A stretch of DNA of 64,000 nt from Hippopus hippopus. Its lineage: Eukaryota > Mollusca > Bivalvia > Cardiida > Cardiidae. Shown in pieces: positions 21,138-31,696 of this stretch (position 1 is its first letter; every line of letters starts with the position of its first letter). The notes under the pieces were generated by a model that was given only the letters and a program-made list of their open reading frames with translations, made no database searches and was not told the origin of the DNA. Made by a program: the position numbers and the translations under genes. The stretch is taken from contig OX328105.1 in NCBI GenBank assembly GCA_946811185.2, positions 42,842,845 to 42,906,844 on the forward strand. The letters run 5' to 3'.

Positions 21138-21187
21138 GTACTTCCAAACTGGACAAGTCTAAAATTTGCTGTGTGGTAAAAAGTTAA
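21138..21187 (-). mobile_element. TTAA-MITE-1 3' fragment
   Basis: CTGGACAAGTCTAAAATTTG and GTGTGGTAAAAAGTTAA. Confidence 0.65.
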
Positions 21188-21239
21188 GCAGAAATATGAA
21201 GGAAGCAAAGTTATGCAGAAATATAAAGAAAACAACATT

Positions 21240-21775
21240 CAAAGCCTTTTTCATTGTGGATTTTCTGCAAAAATATTTTAGGGAGGGAGGAAGGCTCCCT
21301 GGAACCAGAAAATAAAAAAAGCTTGGCCTTAAAGTTAAATGGTCAAACCATCAATATCAAGGTCACATAGGAATAGGATAAACCAAGTGTACTGTACAAG
21401 GAATTTACTAATGTGCCATGGAAATTGCAACTTCATGTAAGCTTTTGAAATTGAAATAAATAGAATAAGAAATATATGGTTCAGAAAAGAGATTTATATG
21501 GTTCAGAAAAGAGATTTATTTCCTTGAGGTTTTTCTGCAAAAACAATATTGGGGTTCCCTGGAACCAAAAAATACAAAACGCTTGGCCTAAGAGTTAATC
21601 AGTCAAATGATCAATATCAAAGGGTACATAGGAACAGGATAAACTAATGTATACTGTACAAGGATTCATTGAACTGGAACTGACAAAGTTGTATAGCCTT
21701 TTTAGAGTGGAATAAATTGAATGAGGAAGAAAAGACCTGATTTTACATATTTCAGTCCTATTCATTTCCATAATA
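21240..21775 (+). repeat. Two diverged direct repeats of about 285 bp
   Basis: TTTTCTGCAAAAA, CCCTGGAACCA, AAAAATACAAAACGCTTGGCC-like, GGATAAAC and TGTACTGTACAAGGA occur in the same order in 21255-21520 and 21530-21770. A short direct repeat, ATATGGTTCAGAAAAGAGAT, lies between. Confidence 0.7.
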
Positions 21776-21907
21776 TTTTTCATTAAAAAAAAAAAGGTGG
21801 ATAGCGTAGATCCTAGTTACCATAATACTAAACATTTCTGTGCAGTCTGATCTTGGTTTCAACTGTCTGCTAAATCAAGACGACAGTTTACCAATTAATC
21901 CTGTGCT

Positions 21908-22129
21908 TTAACCTCATACCACACTATCCAGAGTTTTAGCGACCCTGGCAAAGAGGGCTTTTGAAAACATAGTGGGAAAAAGGAGAAAATGCTGGTTACC
22001 CGTATTTTCTCCTTTTCCCACAATGTTTTTTACCTTTCATGAACAAATTTCAATTTTTGAGTCATATTTCTTTTGCAAATGTTTTGAATTTGGACAAGTC
22101 TTAAATATTGTTGTTTGGTGAAGAGTTAA
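21908..22129 (-). mobile_element. TTAA-MITE-1 copy
   Basis: TTAACCTCATACCACACTAT to GTTTGGTGAAGAGTTAA, near-full palindrome. Confidence 0.88.
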
Positions 22130-22199
22130 AGGTGAATCCTATTTGACCCATATTTATTTTTGTAAAATTCGGGACAAATGGGAAGACACGATTATACAA

Positions 22200-22386
22200 C
22201 TGTAGGGAAGAAAGCTTTTGAAAACATTGTTTGGAAAAGGAGAAAATGCTGGTTACTAGCATTTTCTCCTTTTTCCACAATGATTTCTCTTTTCAAAGAC
22301 AAAATCACATAACTATGAGTGACATTAAGTTTGTCACCTACAAAATTTAATGCTTTCAAATTGGATGAGTCTAAAATTTTGTTGTA
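22200..22386 (-). mobile_element. TTAA-MITE-1 copy, both ends eroded
   Basis: GAAAACATTGTTTGGAAAAG to TCTAAAATTTTGTTGTAG. Confidence 0.75.
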
Positions 22387-22431
22387 GGCAGGGATCGTAT
22401 ATAAGATCCCTGTTGTAGGTAAAGACTATTA

Positions 22432-22652
22432 TTAAACTGTTACAAACAACAAAATTTTATGCTTGTCCTGTTCCAAAGCACTTGCAGATGACAAGTTAAA
22501 TATGGCTCGAACAGTGAAAAATTGCCTCTGAAAGATTAGAAAATGTTTTGGGAAAAGGAAAAAATGCTGATTACCAGCATTTTCTCCTTTTCCCAAAATC
22601 AAAAACCTTTTTCTTCAAGGTTGTTAAAACTTGGGATTTTGTGGAAAAGAGA
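22432..22652 (+). mobile_element. TTAA-MITE-1 copy with matched arm changes
   Basis: TTAAACTGTTACAAACAACA start; arms read TTTTGGGAAAAGG and CCTTTTCCCAAAA, both changed from GTGGG/CCCAC. Confidence 0.85.
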
Positions 22653-22776
22653 TCGACTTTTGGCTTAAAGGGATAGGGTAAATTTATCATCAGATGTGTT
22701 TTTTTTTTCCACCCTCCCAGCCTCTAATTATGTATTGATGGTTTAAACATAGTCATGCATCCCTGGGTTTACCCTT

Positions 22777-22950
22777 TTAACCCTGTACCTCACAATCTGA
22801 AGTTTTAACAAACCCTAAGAGAGAAAGGCTTTCAAAACATTGTGGGAAAAGGAGAAAATGCTGGTAACCAGTATTTTCATCTTTTCCCACAATCTTTTTA
22901 AAATTATTTTTTCTCAGGTTGGCAAACCTGCAGGTCGTGTGATGAAGGAT
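22777..22950. mobile_element. TTAA-MITE-1 symmetric derivative (short arm at both ends)
   Basis: TTAACCCTGTACCTCACAAT left; right end CAGGTCGTGTGATGAAGG resembles the short arm; 174 bp. Confidence 0.65.
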
Positions 22951-24462
22951 CTAACAACTATTGTAATTGGTTATCCAAAAAGTTAAGGGAAATACTCATA
23001 TAATTGATCCAAATTTGAAATATAGGTTTTACTGTACTTAACATTTGTTACATGTAAGATATGTCATCTTATGTCTAATGGATATAGGTATTAGTCAGCA
23101 CAACAAATCGTGTAAGTTTCTTTCTTCATTCATTCTTTCCCCCTTTTTCTTTTTTAACTTTTTGTTAAGATTTGATCAACATTTTAAGGAATATGGTTTA
23201 CCAAAAGAATTTTTGTAAGGTAATGACAATTAACATTATTGCAATTCTTGATTTATCAAAATATTGGTGAAACATCTTTATAATTTTTTAATCATCTTTA
23301 TAATTTTGAAGAAAAGGAAAATGCATGTAATATACTTGAATTTTGTGAAAAAAATCAAAGTAACTATAGCTGCCAAAAGTAAACAATGCATTTAAATTTA
23401 AATCATATCATTCAAAAGTATGGGAATTGTTGTGAAGATAATCTGTCATTATACGGTCAGTTCAAGAATTAGTCCCTGGCATAGAATTTCAAAACAAGGT
23501 TTAAAGATACCCGTTTACTCAATTTAGCCGAATGTAGAAATGTGTTTAAATCAATAAATTAGCAATATCTATAGCCCATAAGAATAAAAAGAAGTTTCAG
23601 ATTTGTTATTTGAAACAGATTTTGGTCGGGAGAAAATTACATCGAGTCAAAATTATAAACAATGGGGGAGTGTATCGCTACAGTCATTTACACACCCCCC
23701 ATCTAAAAATAGAAAGTTAGACTACTTGTTGTTTCAACACCGGAAATGGCGCACTCATCTATTTGTAGGATCATGGGTTTTCACCTTCTTTCAGCTATCC
23801 AAAATCGCTAAATATTAATGTGCACATATGAAATTTACATTTCTACTGTCTTTGAAATCATTCCACTACACTCTCGATATAAGATTCCGACATCCTTGAG
23901 TAAATTGCTGTTGGGTTCTTGTGACATAGATTGTTGCGGCAGTAGACCTGTGTAGTGTATCTCGGCTCCACTTTCTTGCCAGTTATATGAATGCAAGGCG
24001 AAGGTCATACACAGTCACGTGACAAGCATAATGTGGTATCTTCGATTGAACGAGTGGATAGGAGCCAAGTCCAAAATTACATTTTCTGTCCATTGTAATC
24101 TGTGCAGTCTCGTAACTGCCAGGTGTAATACTTGTTGTGAAGCCATAAGAATGACTATAGTTTGATAAAATATCGAAGAAAATGGTTATATTTGGCTTAA
24201 AATGAGTAAATGGGTGTCTTTAAAGTTGACATGTTACTCTATCTTTTGTTTACCTTTTGCCTGATTTTAAACTTCATTTTTCAGCCAGCTACTAACACTT
24301 GGACTGACCAGACAACAGATACAATCATACAATTAATCACCAATCAATCAAACCCTTAGAGCACTGAATTAGTGACATATACCTTTACTATTTTAGGAAA
24401 AAAGCCCAAATATTGCAATTTCATAGTTATATTTGCCAGGCTATGTCACAAAAGGCAGAGAG
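22951..24462. other. MITE-poor non-coding stretch
   Basis: No gene, repeat or RNA recognised. 23.6-24.15 kb is less AT-rich, contains CpG and an E-box palindrome, and is a plausible place for the untranslated first exon or promoter of the downstream PAQR gene, without direct proof. Confidence 0.3.
24014..24023. promoter_or_regulatory. Palindromic E-box GTCACGTGAC
   Basis: A perfect 10-bp palindrome matching the CLEAR-type E-box bound by TFEB/MITF-like bHLH factors. It lies in a MITE-poor stretch 2.3 kb upstream of the PAQR coding exon. Function is only a guess. Confidence 0.25.
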
Positions 24463-24698
24463 GCCTACATGGCTCTGTGATGATGTGTAGGCCTCGCGAC
24501 CATGAGCCCTTGGCTTGAGGTTTACTGGAAGCACTAGGTTTTTCCAGGGCATGGGTGTGTCCCTGGGCAAGACACTTCAGAGCCCTAGCATAGTCTGATG
24601 AAACCCAGGACATGCTTGAAATTGTGAGCTGTGGCCGTGATTTGTCTAAGATAATGTTGACAACCAACATAAAACACAATTCAATCCATCAATCAACA
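24463..24698 (+). mobile_element. tRNA-derived SINE
   Basis: GGCAAGACACTTCAGAGCCC block, AACCCAGGACATGC and tail CAATCCATCAATCAAC match the family at 27903-28130. Confidence 0.7.
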
Positions 24699-24834
24699 AA
24701 GTACAGACACTGTGCAGATACCTTATTGCATTAGGCATCTCTCAGACTCTGCCGTTTGGTCATTTAATAATTACATGTATAGGGCTGAGAACTTTCCAGA
24801 TGATTAAATTGTTGGTATTAGGTATTAATTCCCT

Positions 24835-25065
24835 CTTAACGCTTTAAGAAACTAACCAGTGTTCTAACAAGTCAAACGAAGAAGGCTTTTAAACCAATGT
24901 GAGATAAGGAGAGAATGCAGGTAACCTGGATTAGAAGAAACTAACATTTACTCCTGCTAGCAAGTTATTTTCAAACATTTCAGACTCAAATTTTCACAAC
25001 TCGTAGATTGTCTACAAATGCTTTCAATATGGACAAGTCAGAAATTTCTTAGTGTAGTAAACAGT
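24835..25065 (-). mobile_element. TTAA-MITE-1, heavily decayed
   Basis: TTAACGCTTTAAGAAACTAA start, GAAGAAGGCTTTTAAACC, and AAATGCTTTCAATATGGACA. Confidence 0.65.
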
Positions 25066-25077
25066 TCCGTAATTTGT

Positions 25078-25306
25078 TTAACTCTTTACTCAATGACAAC
25101 ATTTTGGACTTGACCAAATTGAAAGCATTTGCCGCCGACAAATTAAATGTAGCTCATATGATGATTTCTGTCCTTCATAGGATAGAAAACCTTGTGGGAA
25201 AAGGAGAAAATGCTGGTTACCAGCATTTTCTTCTTTTCCCCACAATGTTTTCAAAAACCTTCTTGTTCAGGGTCATTAAAATTCTGATCGTTTGGTAAAG
25301 GGTTAA
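25078..25306 (+). mobile_element. TTAA-MITE-1, intact length 229 bp
   Basis: TTAACTCTTTACTCAATGAC to TTTGGTAAAGGGTTAA, full palindrome. Confidence 0.94.
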
Positions 25307-25407
25307 AAGTGATTTTAACAGCTGTATCTTAAGGACATCACTGTGGCAAGTGCAACTATTTAAGCTTTCCTGATGTTCTTCTACCAGTGGGTTCCAGTCT
25401 TATAATT

Positions 25408-25690
25408 TTTTTCTATTTATATTTTTATAATTGGGTTGTGATCTGTGAATAGGAGGCTAAATGCATCACTTTGATGTATTATACCTAGCAAGTAATCACA
25501 TAATCATGGATCTGTGAAATCTATTTTGTATAACAACTGACTGAATTTAGAGGTACACTGGTCCTTTGGCATGCAGAAAGCATAGAATAGTAAAAAGCTT
25601 TGACCCAGATCAGCATGGGCAGACTGGGCAGGCTGACCTGGGTCTGTGCTTTTTGTAGATGCATTAAGCGATGTTTTCACAAAGCATGGC
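25408..25690 (+). repeat. Dispersed repeat pair with 29807-30050
   Basis: Both hold, in order, TTTGATGTA, CTATTTTGTATAACAACTGA-like, GGTACACTGGTC and GGGCAGGCTGACCTG. Only two copies seen. Confidence 0.6.
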
Positions 25691-25711
25691 TCATATCTAA
25701 AGACATGTCAG

Positions 25712-25922
25712 TCAAACTCTTTACCAGACAACAAAATGGTTGTTTAGACTGGTCCAAATTGAAAGCATTTGCAGATGACAAATTTATTATGATTCAAAAG
25801 ATGAGAATTGTTTTTGAAATGGTTGAAAACATTGTGAGAAAAGGAGATAATGCTGATTACCAGGCAGAATTTTTTCCTTTTCTCTCAATGTCTTCAAAAG
25901 TCTTCTGTCCTGGGGTTGTTAA
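25712..25922 (+). mobile_element. TTAA-MITE-1, right end replaced by next copy
   Basis: CAAACTCTTTACCAGACAAC start; stops at its internal GGGGTTGTTAA, where the next copy begins. Confidence 0.8.
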
Positions 25923-26148
25923 CCCTCTAGCACACAATGCCAACTTTTAAAGACCCTGAGGAAGAAGCCTTTAGAAAGCATTGTTGAAAAAGGAGAAAAT
26001 GCTGGTAGCCAGCATTTTTTCCATTCCCACAATGTTTTCTACCCTATCACAGACAAACTACCTCATCAATGAGCCACATTTAAACTGTCATCTGCTAATG
26101 GTTTGAGTTTGGATAAGTCTACATTTTTCTTGTGTAGTAAGGAGTTAA
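25919..26148 (-). mobile_element. TTAA-MITE-1, full length, upstream of the PAQR gene
   Basis: TTAACCCTCTAGCACACAAT to GTGTAGTAAGGAGTTAA; palindrome with TGCTGGTAGCCAGCA. Confidence 0.92.
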
Positions 26149-26250
26149 AAATTGCTTAGACTGAAAGGATCACACCAACACTTCAGTGACAAAAATCTAT
26201 TGTATTTATTATCTTATGTTTGATTTATAGAGATTTTCTGTCATTGTCTT

Positions 26251-26322
26251 TTCAGAAAACAGCATTGCCATTATTCCAGACAATTGTAGGTCAAGGTTGA
26301 GGTCAGGAGTACCCCACCCACC
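26251..26322 (+). promoter_or_regulatory. 3' splice site and 5' UTR exon start of the PAQR gene
   Basis: A pyrimidine-rich run ending in TTTTCAG at 26255 precedes 67 nt of leader and the start codon in the context CCCACCATG. This suggests that the coding exon is joined to an untranslated upstream exon. The upstream exon was not identified; the MITE-poor stretch at 23.5-24.2 kb is one candidate. Confidence 0.55.
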
Positions 26323-27309
26323 ATGTTTGTATGGGGTGTGAATGGTCTTAGTGGTCGCTTATACCACAAAGATGAAGTTCCAGAACATTTCCATGAGAGT
26401 TACATTGTCAAGGGATATCGATGTCCTCGCAGTTCACCATTCCAGTGTATCTTGAGTTTATTTGATGCCACCAATGAGACGCTCAATTTTTGGACACACT
26501 TTTTGCCGTCCTGGTATTTTATATGGGTGCTGAAAGGTCTGTCTGACACACTAGATTTCCATCATGACAGCTACACGTGGCCTCTACTTGCCTACATGTG
26601 CATGATCATAATTTACCCTCTTGCAAGTTCCACTGCCCACACCTTTAACACAATGTCAGATTATGCTCGACATATATGCTTCTTTTTGGATTATAGCGCT
26701 ATAGCTGGGACAGTGTTGAGTTCTGGTATTGCTTATCGTGCATATTCCTTCCCTGCTGATCTGAGATTTACAGCTGTTTCAGATGTATTTTTAAACATTA
26801 TCACAATATGCCCTCTTCTGACGATTATTTTTGCCTGTGAAACAAGATTCATGCCACCGGTTCTTCTACGCAAAGTTATACGATTGTCTGCCTTAGGTTT
26901 ACCGTGTATTTTTGTAACTTTACCTGTGATGTGCAGATTGGCCTATGGAGCACCATCGGAATTAGAACTACGCTCAACATATCATCATACGCTGGGGATC
27001 ATATTGATGTACCTATCAGGTTTTATATACGGTATGCATTTTCCAGAACGATTATTTCCAGGAAGTTTCGATATAATTGGTCACAGCCATCAGCTGTTTC
27101 ACGTGAGCACGATTGTTGGGACCATGGAACAAATGCAGGGGTTTCTGCTGGATATGCAGGAGCGGAAAGCAGAACTACAGACCAACTGGGAATTCCATTC
27201 CATCATGTCAAGTGTGGGCCTTGTTGCTTGTGTGTTGTTCATCAACACTCTCGTTGTTTTGTTGTTTGTTTATAGGTTATATAGAATTCAGAAAGCTAAA
27301 AGTGCCTAA
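26323..27309 (+). CDS. PAQR-family membrane progestin receptor (gamma-like)
   Basis: A complete 328-residue frame starts in a strong context (CCCACCATG) and ends in TAA. It belongs to the progestin and adipoQ receptor family, multi-pass membrane proteins with a buried zinc site. Visible hallmarks are VPEHFHESYIVKGYR (19-33), then SLFDATNETLNFWTHFLP (45-62), which fits PAQR5/mPR-gamma-type receptors best. The probable zinc-site residues are S102/H106 (SSTAH), D123 (FLDYS) and the HxxxH pair H256/H260 (HSHQLFH). Seven to eight hydrophobic segments follow, at about 57-70, 86-104, 116-135, 155-171, 188-203, 222-240 and 295-317, with a short basic tail (YRIQKAKSA). Length is usual for the family. 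The coding part is in one exon. An intact-length MITE ends 108 bp before the splice site and another begins 54 bp after the stop, probably inside the 3' UTR. The paralogue (PAQR5, 6, 7, 8 or 9) cannot be fixed by eye. Confidence 0.93.
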   Translation: MFVWGVNGLSGRLYHKDEVPEHFHESYIVKGYRCPRSSPFQCILSLFDATNETLNFWTHFLPSWYFIWVLKGLSDTLDFHHDSYTWPLLAYMCMIIIYPLASSTAHTFNTMSDYARHICFFLDYSAIAGTVLSSGIAYRAYSFPADLRFTAVSDVFLNIITICPLLTIIFACETRFMPPVLLRKVIRLSALGLPCIFVTLPVMCRLAYGAPSELELRSTYHHTLGIILMYLSGFIYGMHFPERLFPGSFDIIGHSHQLFHVSTIVGTMEQMQGFLLDMQERKAELQTNWEFHSIMSSVGLVACVLFINTLVVLLFVYRLYRIQKAKSA

Positions 27310-27362
27310 GTGATACTGTTATCTAAAAATTGTACACCTTATGCAATTTCTGGAGCATTCCG

Positions 27363-27572
27363 TTAAGCGTTTTTCCAAACAATCCTGGGTTTTAACGACT
27401 CTTAAAAAGAAGTCTTTTGAAAACTTCGTGGGGAAAGGAAAAAATGCTGGTTTACCAGCATTTTTTCCTTTTTCCCAATAATGTTTTCTTCCATTCTAAA
27501 GACAAATTTTATAATCTGAACAACATTTGAATTGTTGTCTTCAGATGCTTTTAATTTGGACAAGTCTGTTAA
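27363..27572 (-). mobile_element. TTAA-MITE-1 in the probable PAQR 3' UTR
   Basis: TTAAGCGTTTTTCCAAACAA start, 54 bp after the stop codon; arms GGAAAAAATGCTGG and CCAGCATTTTTTCC changed together; last 17 bp missing. Confidence 0.85.
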
Positions 27573-27732
27573 AGCAACTTCAGCCAGGTTTGTGTTGCCT
27601 TTGTCTTGATTTCCTTGTATCTCTGTTTGACCAAGTCTAAAATTTACACAGGTGTGGGGTCTGAATAATAATTCAGATCATACCACTGCAAAGTGCCTGG
27701 TTGATAAATTTGCCTTATTGCTTTCATCTTTA

Positions 27733-28183
27733 TACCCCTGACTGCACAATCCAGACTTTTTAATCCCCATAGAGGAAGTGTTTGAAAATACTGTTGGAAA
27801 AGGAGAAAATGCTGGTAACCAGCATTTTCTTTTTTTCACCATGTTCTCTGCCCTTTAGAAGTAAAAGTTCTTACATTTTAGTCACATTTAATCGGTCATC
27901 TGGGGGTCCTGCGTGGCTCAATGCTAAAGTGTAGAACTTGTAACCTGAAGGCCCTCGGTTATAGCCTCACTGAATACAATGGATTTATTTGTGGATTGTC
28001 CTTGGGCAAGACACTTCAAAGCCCTCGTCCAGTACTGGTAGAACCCAGGAAATACATGCATAAATTATGTGAGCTGTCGCTGTGATGTTAAAAGCGGTAT
28101 AGTATAAAACACCATTCAATCAATCAATATGTCATCTGCAAATGCTTTCAACTTGGACAAGTCTAAATTTTGTCGTCAGTTAA
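27733..28183 (-). mobile_element. TTAA-MITE-1 copy split by a SINE
   Basis: CCCCTGACTGCACAATCCAG start; broken at GTCATCTG; resumes at 28131 with GTCATCTGCAAATGC and ends CAGTTAA. Confidence 0.88.
27903..28130 (+). mobile_element. tRNA-derived SINE with 8-bp target duplication
   Basis: Begins GGTCCTGCGTGGCTCAATGC (A-box region), degenerate B box GGTTATAGCCTC, block GGGCAAGACACTTCAAAGCC, tail CCATTCAATCAATCAAT. Flanked by GTCATCTG at 27895-27902 and 28131-28138. Confidence 0.85.
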
Positions 28184-28225
28184 AGATTGAAACTTTTACC
28201 ATTCAGTCCATGGGCATGTTTATTA

Positions 28226-28405
28226 CTGTATTCATTCACTGGAAGCACTGGATTTTTAATTGGGATGTCTTTTGGCCATATACTCCAGAACCTTGGCCTA
28301 GTACTGGTAAAACCCAGGGACTGAAATAATGTTGAAAGTGGCATACTGATGAAACTCAGGACTGAAATGATTTTAAAGTGGCATAAAAAATCTATCAATC
28401 AGCAG
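28226..28405 (+). mobile_element. SINE, 5' truncated and rearranged
   Basis: CACTGGAAGCACTGGATTTT, ACTGGTAAAACCCAGG, and a duplicated CTGAAATGATTTTAAAGTGG end with an ATCAATCAG tail. Confidence 0.6.
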
Positions 28406-28494
28406 ATCCTCAAGTCTTTAAATCTTTTTGGATTGTCTGGCAAAAGGTTATAGGAGTATTTTCTACATTTATGATATCAAAGATTTATTTGTAG

Positions 28495-28672
28495 GAGTTT
28501 TAACTGACACTGAGAAGAAAGTTTTAAGGGAAAAGAAAATGAGGTAACCCAAAATTTGTCTTTTTCCCACAATGTTTTCTACTATTTCCATGACTAATTA
28601 AACAATGGAACAATGTTTGATATGTCATCTGCAAGTGCCTTCAATTTCTAAGAGGTAAATACTTAAAGGGTA
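28495..28672 (-). mobile_element. TTAA-MITE-1, decayed
   Basis: TTTTAACTGACACTGAGAAG, CCCACAATGTTTTCTAC and ATGTCATCTGCAAGTGCC. Confidence 0.65.
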
Positions 28673-29052
28673 GTAAACATTGAGTGAAAAGAAAACGCTT
28701 GTAACCAGCATGGTGCTTACCAGCATTTACTTCTTTTTCCACAATGTTTTCAAAGGCTCTCTTCTTAAAGATGGCAGAGGTCTCTACAACCTGCTTGGCT
28801 CAGTGGTGAAGTGGAGGCCTAGGGTTTGAGCCTCAATGGAAGTTCTACTGGGTATGCAACAGGAGTGTCTATGGGCAAGAATGTTCAGAGAGCCCTAGCT
28901 TAGTGTAATTGAAACCCAGGACATGCATGGTCATATAAGCTGTCGCCCTGATATGACTTAAGAAATGTTGTGTAAAGTGGTGCAAAACATCATTTAACCA
29001 ATGAATCTGAAAGATTGTGAAAATTTGTGATTGTTTGGTAAACGGTAAACCC
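28672..29052 (+). mobile_element. TTAA-MITE-1, truncated, split by a SINE
   Basis: AGGGTAGTAAACATTGAG arm, core, then a SINE at 28776-29008; the right end GTGATTGTTTGGTAAACGGT follows. Confidence 0.7.
28776..29008 (+). mobile_element. tRNA-derived SINE
   Basis: GCTTGGCTCAGTGGTGAAGT head, B-box-like GGGTTTGAGCCTC, AACCCAGGACATGC and an AACCAATGAAT tail. Confidence 0.7.
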
Positions 29053-29279
29053 TTTACCACACAATCATGACTTTTAACGACCCTGAGGAAGACAGCTGTT
29101 GAAAACATTGTGGGAAAAGGAGAAAATGCTGGTAACCAGCCTTTTCTCCTTTTCCACCAACGTTTTCAAACCTTTCAGATGATGGACAAATTCCATATTT
29201 TTAGCTATATATAATTTGTTATCTACAAATGCTTTTAATTTTGACAAGTCTAAAATCATGTCCTGTGATAAATCGTTAA
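29046..29279 (-). mobile_element. TTAA-MITE-1, full length
   Basis: GTAAACCCTTTACCACACAA to TGTGATAAATCGTTAA; near-full palindrome. Confidence 0.9.
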
Positions 29280-29399
29280 GATGTTACTTTTTTGTATGTA
29301 TATGTTACAGGATATTAATTATTACTTCTTGTTGACCTTGTTGGCTTATTGGTGCAAAAATATCTCTCTTACTCTTATTGTAGATTGATATATACACAG

Positions 29400-29629
29400 T
29401 TAATCCTTTATCACACAGTCACAAGTTTTAATGACTATGAAAAAGAAAGTTTTTGAAAACATTATGGGAAAAGGAGAAAATGCTGGTTACCAGCATTTTC
29501 TCCTTTTCCCATAATATTTTCTACCCTTCAAAAGACTAAATTTTAGTTTTTCAGGTATATTTAACTTGTCATCTTGAAATGCTTTCAATTTGGAGAAGTC
29601 TAAAATTTTGTTGTTTGGTAAAGGGTTAA
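29400..29629 (-). mobile_element. TTAA-MITE-1, full length, matched arm changes
   Basis: TTAATCCTTTATCACACAGT to TTTGGTAAAGGGTTAA; arms ATTATGGG and CCCATAAT changed together. Confidence 0.93.
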
Positions 29630-29806
29630 ATTTGTATTATTCAAACATATAGATTATTTTGTAAGTTATGTGCAAATTGCAGCTGGAAGAGAAAGGGCCT
29701 TAGGAAAACAATGTTGCAGGACTTTGATCAATGAAAACTGCTGCTACAAAAAATCATGTACATTTTTATGAGGAATGAAGAAACATATATTTGAGCCATG
29801 CTCCGG

Positions 29807-30050
29807 CAAAAGGGGGTTTAAATGCAATTCTTTGATGTACTATATCAAGCGAATCATCTCATAGTTTTGAATACATAAAATCTATGTTGTCTAACAACAA
29901 TGAATCATGAGGTAGACTGGTCTTTGGATGTGTAGAAAATTTACCAAAAGCATAGTTTCGATACAGGGCTGACAGGGCAGGCTGACCTGTGTAGATACTT
30001 ATTGCAGTTGTATTAAACCCCCTTTTCACGGAACATAGCTTATTTTCTTT
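29807..30050 (+). repeat. Dispersed repeat pair with 25408-25690
   Basis: Same ordered blocks as the other copy, including GGGCAGGCTGACCTG. Confidence 0.6.
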
Positions 30051-30202
30051 GTGCTTCTGTGGTTTTAACTTGTGACCTCCTAAACAACAAAAAAACATTG
30101 CAGCAGACGACATGAACATCCCTGAATAGTGGTAAGGATAATGAACAGTACATGAATACAAATGAAACCATTTTGGCAAAAGGAAAGGGTTTCTTGTGCC
30201 AT

Positions 30203-30491
30203 AGGCCTCTGAAACTCCATTGGTCTATCAAGGGATAACGAAATTTTCATTATCGGATACCATTACTATAAATAGCATATTGGTGATTCCTTCTTTATCA
30301 TAGAATTTTATAGTATGTCTTACTATATACGATATAGAGAGATTCGCCAATGTGCTATTTATAGAAACGTTATTAATGTAAATTTGAGTATATTCCGTAA
30401 TATACAGGGAATGCACCAATGTGCTGTGTTTGATGATCGATCAAGGAAAATGTTAATGTTCCATGATAGACCAATAGAGCTTCAAAGGCCT
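30203..30491. mobile_element. 289-bp inverted-repeat element, AGGCCTCTGAAACTCCATTG ends
   Basis: The left end AGGCCTCTGAAACTCCATTG continuing GTCTATC is mirrored at the right end with few mismatches (about 27 bp). Interior CCAATGTGCT-type motifs recur in both orientations. No clear duplication. Confidence 0.7.
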
Positions 30492-30666
30492 GTGCTTGTG
30501 CAGAGACTTTGTATAAAGGAGCTGTCAGATGGAAAGAAAATGTTCAGAGTGAACTTTGTTGGCAAAAGGAGAAATTGCTATAATTGAACATTTTTCTCTC
30601 TTCCCACAATGTTTGTACAAGTGGTGTGCTGCAAAATTGCAAAGATTTCTGTGAGTTGGTCTCGTT

Positions 30667-30879
30667 TTAACCCTTTACCACACAATCCCGAATTTAAACG
30701 ACCCTAAGAAGTAGGCCTTTTAAAACATTATGGGAAAGGAGAAAATGCTGGTTACCAGCATTTTCTCCTTTTCCCACAATGTTTACTAGACTATCTGATA
30801 CAAATCCCATCGTCAATATTATGTGCAAGTACTTTCAAATTGGACTTGTCTAAAATATTGTCCTTTGGGAAATGGTTAA
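30667..30879 (-). mobile_element. TTAA-MITE-1 copy
   Basis: TTAACCCTTTACCACACAAT to GGGAAATGGTTAA; full palindrome. The stretch 30530-30616 just before it may be another decayed copy. Confidence 0.9.
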
Positions 30880-30915
30880 TACACGTATAGGTGTGGGATG
30901 CCCTGTGAAAACGAT

Positions 30916-31135
30916 TTAACTCTACCAAATAAAAAAATTTTGGTAATGTCAAAATTGAAAGCATTTGCAGACGATTAAGCTGGCTGAAATGACGAAAGTA
31001 GTCCTTGATAGGGTAGAAAACATTATGGGAAAAGGAGAAAATGCTGGTTACCAGGATTTTTCCTTTTCCAACAATGTTTTAAAAAGCTTCTTCCTCAGGG
31101 TTGTTAAAAGTTGTGATTGTTTGGTAAGAGCTTAA
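30916..31135 (+). mobile_element. TTAA-MITE-1 copy
   Basis: TTAACTCTACCAAATAAAAA to TTTGGTAAGAGCTTAA. Confidence 0.88.
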
Positions 31136-31250
31136 TGGATCTGAAAAAGTATTGACCCTTGCCAGCAGGGGATGACTTGGTATGAAACTTTTGGCTACTG
31201 GTACATTTTCTGCTGGTTAATGGATCACTCTAGGTATAATGCACAAACGC

Positions 31251-31471
31251 TTAACCACATAATCCCAAGTTTTAACAACCCAGAAGAAGAAGGCTTTTAT
31301 AAACATTATTGGAAAGGAAGAAAATGCAGGTTACTAGTATTTTCTTCTTTCTCTCAATGTTGTGTGTCCTTTCAACGACAGTAATCATCATTTTAGCAGC
31401 ATTTATTTTGTTGTCTGCAAATGTCTTCAAATTGGTCCAGTCCAAAATTGTGTCCTGTGGTAAAGAGTTAA
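31251..31471 (-). mobile_element. TTAA-MITE-1, shares TTAA with next copy
   Basis: TTAACCACATAATCCCAAGT to GTGGTAAAGAGTTAA. Confidence 0.88.
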
Positions 31472-31696
31472 CCCTTTACCAAACAATCCCAGGTTTTTAC
31501 GACCCAGAGGAAGAAGCCTTCTGAAAACATTGTGGGAAAAGGAGAAAATGCTGGTAACCAGCATTTTCTCCTTTTCCCACAATGTTTTCTGCTCTTCTAA
31601 AGTCAAGTTTCAATTTTTGAGTCACGTTTATTTTGTCGTCTGCAATTGCTTTCAATTTGGACAAGTCTAAAATTTTGTCGTTTGGTAAAGAGTTAA
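31468..31696 (-). mobile_element. TTAA-MITE-1, 229 bp, near consensus
   Basis: TTAACCCTTTACCAAACAAT to TTTGGTAAAGAGTTAA; palindrome essentially perfect. A good reference copy for the family. Confidence 0.96.

Noticed and set aside
26904..27313. Two further plus-strand frames within the PAQR gene
   Set aside because: They are out-of-frame shadows of the 328-residue PAQR frame.
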